From positions 1-46,115 of IMG/VR virus record IMGVR_UViG_3300007540_000021: DNA of 46,115 nucleotides. One strand, written 5' to 3'. How positions within the stretch are numbered: position 1 is the stretch's first letter; every line of letters starts with the position of its first letter. The position numbers and the translations under genes were made by a program. The DNA is from a virus. Under the pieces are notes generated by a model. The model searched no databases and was not told where the DNA came from. It worked only from the letters and a program-made list of their open reading frames with translations. Positions 1-6,225 of this stretch are shown here, piece after piece.

Positions 1-1
1 C

Positions 2-394
2 TACGCCGCAAGTCAGTTTTCATTATCTATAACAGGCAATCTTGTAAGTATTACAAATTCAACAGGAGCGTCTAATACATTTTTAGTATCGTGGTCAAAG
101 ACAGCAGCATTTGCTTAATTTTAGAAATTATGGTAGTGGAGTCACTACGACTGCGATATTTATGTCAAAAGTAGGGCAGGCAGATGGCGCTACTGCTTGC
201 GGAGTAACCGCAGATTGGGTAAGGTATATAACCGGAGGAGATGCTACCCCAACTAACGGGAAGTGGTTTATGTAGATGCTAGCCCTAGCTCAACTGTTTT
301 TGCGGGCGGAAACCTTTGGTACTCAAACGGATTTCTATCCTTTCAGATAAGCAACTCGGGGGTGATATCTACTTCGGGATTATGCGGTGTCTAA
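2..394 (+). pseudogene. 3' end of tail fibre/adhesin-like gene, two frameshifts, 5' end outside window
   Basis: Frame 2 is open from the window edge and ends at TAA 116-118. Reading continues sensibly in frame 3 from about 117 to 272, then again in frame 2 from about 269 to TAA 392-394. Joined, these give a Gly/Ser/Thr/Asn-rich, beta-looking polypeptide of about 130 residues with phrases such as NYGSGVTTTAIFMSK, GDATPTNGKWF and YVDASPSSTVFAGGNLWYSN. This composition is typical of phage tail fibre or receptor-binding C-termini. The breaks are an apparent extra T in GCTTAAT (near 115) and an apparent missing T in TGGTTTATG (near 269), both next to T runs. Homopolymer sequencing error, a real pseudogene and programmed frameshifting are all possible; error is likeliest because the two shifts cancel. 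The gene lies just upstream of the lysis cassette, a common place for host-recognition genes. Confidence 0.55.
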
Positions 395-442
395 AAAAGA
401 AATATTCGAGTGGGGGTTAAAAGGAAGCAAAGATTTTTTCCC

Positions 443-450
443 TACCTTTG
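443..450 (+). promoter_or_regulatory. Candidate Bacteroidota -7 element (TACCTTTG)
   Basis: TACCTTTG matches the Bacteroidota -7 consensus TAnnTTTG and ends 25 bases before the ATG of the first lysis-cassette gene. I see no clear TTTG at the -33 spacing, so this is a weaker call than the reverse-strand promoters. Confidence 0.4.
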
Positions 451-475
451 TGTTTAATATTAACAATAAATAACT

Positions 476-682
476 ATGAAATTAAAAGACATATTTAAAA
501 CAACCGAAGGTATAGCCGTGTTGGCAGGATTTAGTCTCGTTATTATTACGGGAACAAAAATATTTGCCTATCTAGGTTTAGGGTCTTATGTAATAGTAAA
601 TCTTCCAAATGGGATTGAAAAGGTAAAGTCCATCTATAATTACCTAAAAGAGAGAGCAAAAAATATAATAACTAAAGAATAA
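476..682 (+). CDS. Small single-span membrane protein, lysis cassette
   Basis: 68 aa. A hydrophobic segment at about residues 13-42 (IAVLAGFSLVIITGTKIFAYL and following) is flanked by a short charged N-terminus and a basic C-terminal tail (KERAKNIITKE). It is first in a compact run: the next gene starts 2 bases after its stop, and membrane proteins and an endolysin follow. Position and topology suggest a holin or holin-accessory protein, but no family signature is recognisable. The start ATG follows the A-rich AACAATAAATAACT, the usual leader type here. Confidence 0.6.
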   Translation: MKLKDIFKTTEGIAVLAGFSLVIITGTKIFAYLGLGSYVIVNLPNGIEKVKSIYNYLKERAKNIITKE

Positions 683-684
683 TA

Positions 685-972
685 ATGAAAACTATTAATG
701 CGGCTAATAAAACTATGGTACATTTGGACACAATCAAAATATATAGCCTTAACGCGCTCGCGTTTTTATCAACGCTTACTGCTATTGATACTATACTTAA
801 ACTTACTCTTTTGGTTGTATCAATTGTGTATACTACTGTCAAAATATTTTCAGTAATAAAAAACGAGCTAAAGATAAAAGGAACTGTTGATAAAATGGAG
901 AAAAACGTTAAAGAGCTAAAGGAAATTAAAGAAGAAATTAAAAAGGGGGTAAAAAACAACGATGAAAAGTAG
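685..972 (+). CDS. Small membrane protein with charged coiled-coil tail, lysis cassette
   Basis: 95 aa. One or two hydrophobic stretches lie at about residues 19-57. A Lys/Glu-rich helical tail from about 60 to the end (EKNVKELKEIKEEIKKG) is predicted to form a coiled coil on one side of the membrane. It overlaps the next gene by 11 bases, which indicates translational coupling. Holin-like or inner-membrane lysis partner is an inference from context; the protein itself is not assigned to a family. Confidence 0.6.
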   Translation: MKTINAANKTMVHLDTIKIYSLNALAFLSTLTAIDTILKLTLLVVSIVYTTVKIFSVIKNELKIKGTVDKMEKNVKELKEIKEEIKKGVKNNDEK

Positions 973-1198
973 ATTGACATCTTGGAAAACAACAGTGCTA
1001 GGAATAATCCTAGTACTAGCCTCTTTAGCATATTTATACTTTGTAGAAAATACAGATAGGCTTATCTTCTTTGGTATGCTAATCTCTGGTATATTGTTGT
1101 TATTCAGTCCGGATACTTACATCAACTCTGTAAAAAATTTATTAGTAAAACTAACAAAGAAAGCAGAGAAAATTAAAATAGAAGATGAAATTAACTAA
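962..1198 (+). CDS. Holin-like small membrane protein
   Basis: 78 aa with two predicted membrane spans (about residues 10-28, TVLGIILVLASLAYLYF, and 34-48, LIFFGMLISGILLLF). A short polar turn (VENTDR) separates them, and a basic/acidic tail follows. Two-span topology, small size and a 14-base overlap with the M15 endolysin gene fit a class II holin. This is the best holin candidate of the three membrane proteins here, although I cannot name a Pfam family. Confidence 0.65.
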   Translation: MKSRLTSWKTTVLGIILVLASLAYLYFVENTDRLIFFGMLISGILLLFSPDTYINSVKNLLVKLTKKAEKIKIEDEIN

Positions 1199-1568
1199 AA
1201 ACTTTAGTTTATCTGAATTCGAATGCTCCTGCGGGTGCGAGATGCCGGATGACGTCTTAGAGAATATAAAAGAATTAGCAGAGAATCTGCAAACAATAAG
1301 AGATGCTGTTGAAAAACCACTCTGCCTAACCAATGCCTACCGATGTGAGAGTCACAACAAAGCTGTTAAAGGAGCCAGTAAAAGCCAACATTTATTAGGC
1401 AAAGCGGCTGATATACAGTCCAATATGATTATTCCAAGAAACTTAGCTGACGCTATTGAGTCTTATATTGAACAAGGGTGTATTGAAGAAGGCGGTGTTG
1501 GAAGATACAATACCTTTATACATTATGATATAAGAGGCACAAAAGCGAGATGGAATTATGAAAAATAA
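1185..1568 (+). CDS. M15 family D-Ala-D-Ala carboxypeptidase-like endolysin
   Basis: 127 aa single-domain peptidase of the Peptidase_M15_3 type. The metal site is visible: SQHLLGKAADI supplies His69 and Asp76, and GRYNTFIHYDIRG supplies His113, with Asp115 alongside. The conserved C-terminal basic-aromatic tail (RGTKARW) is also present. Such enzymes cut peptide cross-links in peptidoglycan to release progeny, or act as virion-associated lysins. There is no signal peptide, so a holin is needed for export, and three candidate membrane proteins precede it. Three Cys near the N-terminus (CSCGC) are typical of this subfamily. It overlaps both neighbours by about 11-14 bases. Confidence 0.88.
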   Translation: MKLTKNFSLSEFECSCGCEMPDDVLENIKELAENLQTIRDAVEKPLCLTNAYRCESHNKAVKGASKSQHLLGKAADIQSNMIIPRNLADAIESYIEQGCIEEGGVGRYNTFIHYDIRGTKARWNYEK

Positions 1569-2145
1569 TATAATAGGATTTGTAGTAGCAGTATTAATTG
1601 GGATGGCGATTATGTTCTTCATAAGAAAGCCACAAATAAAAGAGGTAAAAGTTCCTTTCAAGGTTGAGGTAAAAGTGCCTGTAATAGAGAAAGTATTTGA
1701 TACTATTTACCCTAAAGCAAAGGTTGAGAAGGTAGTAGACACATCTTTAGTAGAACAATATAAAAAAGCTAATGATTCTTTAAAGAAAGCTTTATTTGAA
1801 AGTGCTGTAACAGTAAGAGAGTATAAAGAGGTATTTGAAGATTCAACAATAACAATAACAGTAGGGGCTAAAGTAACTGGAACATTAAACTCCTTGATAG
1901 CTGAATATAAAACTAAACCAAGAGTAATTGTACTAGATACAACATTAACAGTAGACGTACCGGATTATAGTAGGTCTATTAGTGTGTACGGAGAAGTTGG
2001 TATGCCAACTAGGGTTGAATCAAACCAAACACCAATATTAAAAGTTGGTTTCGATATAACCAATAAAAATAACTGGATATGGGGTGGTTCTTTTGATACA
2101 GAAAAAAGAGCTTGGCTTAAACTAGGCAAAAAATTTAATTTCTAA
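1558..2145 (+). CDS. Membrane-anchored spanin-like protein
   Basis: 195 aa. A single N-terminal signal-anchor (residues 6-22, IGFVVAVLIGMAIMFFI) is followed by a basic RKPQ, then a Val/Lys-rich periplasmic stretch and a helical, coiled-coil-prone segment (about 66-95). The C-terminal beta-rich region ends KLGKKFNF, a terminal aromatic reminiscent of outer-membrane-associated proteins. It directly follows and overlaps the endolysin gene, the classic position of a spanin. Spanin function (disrupting the outer membrane at lysis) is inferred from context and topology; no lipobox is present. Confidence 0.6.
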   Translation: MKNNIIGFVVAVLIGMAIMFFIRKPQIKEVKVPFKVEVKVPVIEKVFDTIYPKAKVEKVVDTSLVEQYKKANDSLKKALFESAVTVREYKEVFEDSTITITVGAKVTGTLNSLIAEYKTKPRVIVLDTTLTVDVPDYSRSISVYGEVGMPTRVESNQTPILKVGFDITNKNNWIWGGSFDTEKRAWLKLGKKFNF

Positions 2146-2178
2146 ACACCTTATTATAATAAATATTAAAATAACAAA

Positions 2179-2194
2179 TATATATATATATATA
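2179..2194 (+). repeat. (TA)8 microsatellite in a leader
   Basis: Sixteen bases of perfect alternating TA lie immediately before AAATG of the next gene. It may act as an unwinding or A/T-rich translation leader, and its length could vary between isolates. Confidence 0.7.
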
Positions 2195-2196
2195 AA

Positions 2197-2682
2197 ATGT
2201 CAAGATTTAACAACACAACAAGGTACACGATAGACGAACTATTATCCGATGGAGATAGTTGGCTAGTAAGTGACATAAACGACTCTCAAGCAACTAAGAC
2301 TTTTACCTTAGGCGCAGTGAAGGACTATATAACAGAAAAAACACTAATAGAATTGGGATTAGCCCCTGCATATCTAACTTACGTGGTTAATATGTCTCAA
2401 TCAGGAACCAATGACCCAATAGTAGTAGAACTATCCAACAGTCTTAGCGGAGCAATAGTTTGGACTAGAACGGGAACGGGGGCATATTTAGGAACTCTAA
2501 CGGGAGCTTTTCTAACCGATAAAGTTGTAACTTTTGTAGGCGGAGATAGGACTTTACCTGACTCTACAATAATGGCTTATAGGGCAAGTGATAATACCAT
2601 ACAAATAATAACCAACACTGAGTTTACTGGCGCAGATGGGGTATTAAACAATACATCAATAGAGATAAGAGTCTACCCATAG
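2197..2682 (+). CDS. Small beta-rich virion or tail-associated protein, unassigned
   Basis: 161 aa with no signal peptide. The N-terminal part is helical (TIDELLSDGDSWLVSD, then TLGAVKDYI). The rest is Thr/Gly/Ser-rich and beta-like (TRTGTGAYLGTLTGAF, TFVGGDRTLPDSTI), resembling decoration or tail-spike base proteins of Bacteroidota phages. It stands alone between the (TA)8 leader and a hairpin terminator overlapping its stop, so it is probably a monocistronic, strongly expressed gene. Structural role is inferred from composition only. Confidence 0.6.
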   Translation: MSRFNNTTRYTIDELLSDGDSWLVSDINDSQATKTFTLGAVKDYITEKTLIELGLAPAYLTYVVNMSQSGTNDPIVVELSNSLSGAIVWTRTGTGAYLGTLTGAFLTDKVVTFVGGDRTLPDSTIMAYRASDNTIQIITNTEFTGADGVLNNTSIEIRVYP

Positions 2683-2696
2683 GGGTAGGTTTTTTA
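2673..2696 (+). terminator. Rho-independent terminator overlapping the stop codon
   Basis: CTACCC (2673-2678), loop ATAG, GGGTAG (2683-2688), then GTTTTTTATA. The 6-bp GC-containing stem with a T run ends the 161-aa gene and overlaps its TAG. Confidence 0.75.
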
Positions 2697-2713
2697 TACA
2701 AGCTTATTTTACC

Positions 2714-2721
2714 TATATTTG
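2714..2721 (+). promoter_or_regulatory. Bacteroidota-type -7 element (TATATTTG)
   Basis: TATATTTG matches TAnnTTTG, lies 18 bases after the preceding terminator and 26 bases before the ATG at 2748. No clear -33 TTTG is seen. It would start the transcript carrying the terminase and portal genes. Confidence 0.55.
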
Positions 2722-2747
2722 TAGTTAATTAAACTAAATCAAATATA

Positions 2748-2978
2748 ATGAAAGGTAATATTAGAAAAATTATAGTTGGAGACAGCTATTCTTATAACAT
2801 CAAGTATGTTAAAGGTTCTACTTATAAAGTAGGAGAAAGGAAATGCACATTAACGGACTTCATAGTGCACGAAGAAGGAATCATAGATATTTATTTAACA
2901 GACGGTAACTCAACTTTTATTTGGAAGACTATCAACTCAGCACCATTAGAAATTGAGTATGATGTAAATTTCAAATAG
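2748..2978 (+). CDS. Hypothetical protein
   Basis: 76 aa, not recognised. It is predicted to be mostly beta strands (KIIVGDSYSYNIKYVKGSTYKVG, in two halves) with no membrane segment, and looks like a small OB- or SH3-like barrel. First gene of the transcript that continues into terminase; the next gene starts one base after its stop. A role in head assembly or packaging regulation is only a guess from position. Confidence 0.6.
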   Translation: MKGNIRKIIVGDSYSYNIKYVKGSTYKVGERKCTLTDFIVHEEGIIDIYLTDGNSTFIWKTINSAPLEIEYDVNFK

Positions 2979-2979
2979 T

Positions 2980-3567
2980 ATGAAGGCTACATTTTATTTT
3001 GTTGTAGAAGTCAAGGACTCCTATAACAACTACATTAAACTAGAAAATGGCTTAGAGGTTATGGTTAATAATACCATAGACAGCGTAGAACACATAAACA
3101 GAGTAGGTAAAGTTGTATCAGCTCCAATAGGAACAAAATCTTCCCCCGGTGATATGATATTATTTCATCACAACATTTGTAGAGATGCTTGGGGATTCAA
3201 AGGAACAAAAAGAACAAGTATGTTTCAGATATCACCGAACCATTACTTTGTACCAATTCCGGAGATATTTATGATTAAGAGAGCTGATAGTGACAGTTGG
3301 GAAGCATTAGACCCATTCGTCTTTATTAAGCCAATCCCCGCTCCCGTTCACAGATTACCGAATGGATTAGAGGTTATACAAAATGATTATAAAGGAATGG
3401 ACGAAGCCGTAGGTGAAGTAGCCTTTGTAAATAAAACATTAGAAATGCAAGGAGTAAAGAATGGAGATTTAATCACATTCGAAGAATACTCTCAACACGA
3501 ATATATACTTGACGGAGAACTCTATTATAAAATGAGAACCTCTGATATACTAGCAGTAGTAGATTAA
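2980..3567 (+). CDS. Hypothetical protein with two related beta-rich halves
   Basis: 195 aa, not recognised. The two halves look related: near residue 24, NGLEVMVNNTIDSVEHINRVGKV; near residue 129, NGLEVIQNDYKGMDEAVGEVAFV. Each is followed by a GD(M/L)I(L/T)F phrase and a His/Tyr-rich stretch, suggesting an internal duplication of a GroES- or OB-like barrel. The repeated phrase (vkn)GD-I-F-...-Y-(v/l)- is the kind of pattern seen in GroES-fold proteins, and this phage does encode chaperonins, but I regard that link as speculative. It lies directly before terminase, separated by a 12-base minicistron repeat. Confidence 0.55.
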   Translation: MKATFYFVVEVKDSYNNYIKLENGLEVMVNNTIDSVEHINRVGKVVSAPIGTKSSPGDMILFHHNICRDAWGFKGTKRTSMFQISPNHYFVPIPEIFMIKRADSDSWEALDPFVFIKPIPAPVHRLPNGLEVIQNDYKGMDEAVGEVAFVNKTLEMQGVKNGDLITFEEYSQHEYILDGELYYKMRTSDILAVVD

Positions 3568-3591
3568 ATGATAGGATAAATGATAGGATTA
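3568..3591 (+). repeat. Tandem 12-base repeat creating an ATG-ATA-GGA-TAA minicistron before terL
   Basis: ATGATAGGATAA (3568-3579) is followed at once by ATGATAGGATTA (3580-3591). The first copy is a complete 3-codon ORF (Met-Ile-Gly-stop), and the second is the start of terL with the same first three codons. This decides the terL start at 3580, since the upstream ATG is closed after three codons. Confidence 0.7.
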
Positions 3592-6225
3592 AGTGGAGAC
3601 ATACAAAAAGGATTAGATGTAATCATTGAAGGTTTAAACTACGAATTAGAAGTAGAATTAATTGAGCCGGATAAGATTAAAGCCTCTATGGAGTCTAAGC
3701 TAGAATCTTTTAGGATAGCTAAAGAACTACTCTTAAAATGGTATAATAGTCCAAATAAGCCATCACAAGCGAAGTTTGAGATTTATGTAGGTAAGATTAT
3801 CCATTCCGGACAAGCGTCGTTAAAAACCCTATCTGAGGCTCTAGGGGCGTCTATTGATTACGAAAACTTAGATACGTCTAAGCATAAAACAGCTATGCAA
3901 GCCAAATTAGTTATACTTAAAAGTATTAACGAAATGGAATCGTCTATATCTGAATTAACTGTTCAGCTAGAAACGGGAACGATTAATTTAAAAGAAGCTG
4001 AATTTAAAAGGGGATATGCAGAGAAGTTTGCTTATCAAGAGTTTTATCCCGAAGCTAATTACTACAAAGGTTACGACCAAACAGAAGGGGTTATTAATAT
4101 AGACCCTCACTCCACTAAAGGGGAGATATTTGAGTTAGACGGATTAAAAGCACAGATACCGGAAGTTCCTAAAAACAAAAAGGACATATTATTTTGGGAT
4201 AAGAAAAGAAAAGACCAATGTTGGGAGAGAGAACCTTTACCACAAGGTTGTACCCCGGACAATGCTGAACCTTTTGCAGATTACATATTAGACCAATTCA
4301 AAAAAAGGAGAGAAGGAGTATGGTTCTATAATAATGGAGAGCCTACTTGGTTGTCACCAAGACATTGGTTTCAACTACAATGGGGTAAAATGATGGACGA
4401 TGGTATCTACCCTTCTTATAGAGATGCACAAAGAAAGTTATTTTATCATAAAGAAGCTTGTTACATAGATGATATGTGTATGGGTCAAATCTTCTTAAAG
4501 TCTCGTCAAACGGGATATACCTATGGTATGATGGCTGACTCTATTAATATGGTTACTTCACGTAAGAATATTACAACGGGTCTTACTTCTATGACAGACG
4601 ATGATGCTAGAAAAGCTTTTGGTAAGATGGTATACACATTCCAAGAATTACCGTTCTTCTTTCAGCCTATCGTAAAAGGTAGAGCAGATTCGCCTAACCA
4701 ACTAGTATTTGCTAAACCGTCAGACGCATCTAAAGAAAGTAAGAAAAAGAAAGAATTAACAACAGACGGATATGTAAACAGTTCAACTGATTTCCAAGCT
4801 ACTAAAGTAAAAGCTTATGATGGTCAGCATATGAAATTATATATCGGTGATGAAAGTGCTAAATGGGATAGAGCAGATTATATTGAGCATTTAAACACAC
4901 TATTACCAACTACATTCCGTGGAGGTAGAGTTGTAGGTAAAGTGTTTTTAGGCTCTACTATGGGTAAATTAGATTCCGGAGGTGAATCGTTTAAAGTGTT
5001 ATACTTAAACTCAAAGGTAACAGACAGACAAGAGTCGGGGTATACCTCAACAAAGTTATATTCTTATTTTATGCCCGCTCACACTAACTACGAATTCTGT
5101 ATAGATAAGTATGGTAAGTGTTGGGAAGAAACTCCACCAAAGGGAACAATGAATATTTTTGGTAAAGAAATAAAGAAGGGTTCAGTCCAATCTATAAAAG
5201 AGCTTTATCAAGATGCTAAACAACAAGGTGAAGTCGCTCTTAACGCGGCTTACCGAGCTTTTCCTATGACAGAGAACCACGCTATGCGAGATGAAGCAGA
5301 GTCGTGTGTATTTAATTTAGGGAAACTAACTGACCAAGATGATTATAATGATGGGTTAGCAGAACACAAGAGATACGTAAGAGGTAACTTTGAGTGGGAA
5401 GACAACAAAAGATTTAGCAGAGTAGTGTTTTATCCCGACCCAAGAGGTAGGTTTAAAGTAGCTTGGATGCCAAGTGCTATTGATAACACGCTAGGTTTAC
5501 AAAACAATGTAGTAAATAACAGGGGATATTATTCGCCAATGAATGATTTTGGGTGTATAGGAGTTGACTGTTATGGTAGTTATACTAAAGGAAAAAACAA
5601 GCAATCTAGGGGGGCGGCACATTTATATTTTAGAGCAAATAATAAGGGCGCACCTCAAAATAAATTTATATTTGAATACTTAGATAAGCCTGCGACACAA
5701 GATGTTTTTAACGAAGACATTTTAAAAGCGGCTTGGTTTTACGGTATGCCAATACTAGCTGAGAATAACAGAAGAGATTTTGTAAGGTACACATACTTAG
5801 CTAATTGTAGAGGTTTCAATATGAATAGGGTTGACAAACATATAAGCCAACTTAGTGGTGATGACTTGACATTAGGTGGACAACCAATGACGGGTCAAGA
5901 TATATTAACGTCTCACGAGAACGCAATAAGAACTTTCATTCAAAGAAGAGTTGGTGTAGCCAATGATGCAGAGAGTATTAAGTTTAGACCGGAGGGAGAA
6001 ATGGGAGATATGCCTTTCGAAGAGACTATTAGAGATTGGATGAAATTTGACCCAAGTAATCGTACAGCCTTTGATGCGACAATATCTTCGGGGCTTGCAA
6101 TAATGGGAACAGAGAAAGAAAAGTATGTACCACAGCGTAAAAAAACTGAACCAAAAAAATACGTACCTTTGCTCAAGAAGTATAGTACTAAAGGAGACAT
6201 AGGTGCTTTCATAACAAAAAGATAA
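3580..6225 (+). CDS. terL: Terminase large subunit (TerL)
   Basis: 881 aa DNA-packaging motor. The ATPase region has a degenerate Walker A at residues 306-316 (FLKSRQTGYTY, lacking the usual GK[ST]) and a Walker B at 420-425 (LYIGDE). The C-terminal RNase H-like nuclease is marked by IGVDCYGSYT (Asp663) and later acidic residues around 760-762 (GDD). It is longer than typical TerL (450-750 aa) because of about 200 extra N-terminal residues that are helical and end in a Pro/Lys-rich linker. SRQ-G-(S/T) Walker A variants are known from Bacteroidota phages. Portal starts on the base after its stop, so the two are co-translated. No separate small terminase is obvious; the N-terminal extension or an upstream small gene could supply that role. 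Confidence 0.85.
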   Translation: MIGLSGDIQKGLDVIIEGLNYELEVELIEPDKIKASMESKLESFRIAKELLLKWYNSPNKPSQAKFEIYVGKIIHSGQASLKTLSEALGASIDYENLDTSKHKTAMQAKLVILKSINEMESSISELTVQLETGTINLKEAEFKRGYAEKFAYQEFYPEANYYKGYDQTEGVINIDPHSTKGEIFELDGLKAQIPEVPKNKKDILFWDKKRKDQCWEREPLPQGCTPDNAEPFADYILDQFKKRREGVWFYNNGEPTWLSPRHWFQLQWGKMMDDGIYPSYRDAQRKLFYHKEACYIDDMCMGQIFLKSRQTGYTYGMMADSINMVTSRKNITTGLTSMTDDDARKAFGKMVYTFQELPFFFQPIVKGRADSPNQLVFAKPSDASKESKKKKELTTDGYVNSSTDFQATKVKAYDGQHMKLYIGDESAKWDRADYIEHLNTLLPTTFRGGRVVGKVFLGSTMGKLDSGGESFKVLYLNSKVTDRQESGYTSTKLYSYFMPAHTNYEFCIDKYGKCWEETPPKGTMNIFGKEIKKGSVQSIKELYQDAKQQGEVALNAAYRAFPMTENHAMRDEAESCVFNLGKLTDQDDYNDGLAEHKRYVRGNFEWEDNKRFSRVVFYPDPRGRFKVAWMPSAIDNTLGLQNNVVNNRGYYSPMNDFGCIGVDCYGSYTKGKNKQSRGAAHLYFRANNKGAPQNKFIFEYLDKPATQDVFNEDILKAAWFYGMPILAENNRRDFVRYTYLANCRGFNMNRVDKHISQLSGDDLTLGGQPMTGQDILTSHENAIRTFIQRRVGVANDAESIKFRPEGEMGDMPFEETIRDWMKFDPSNRTAFDATISSGLAIMGTEKEKYVPQRKKTEPKKYVPLLKKYSTKGDIGAFITKR

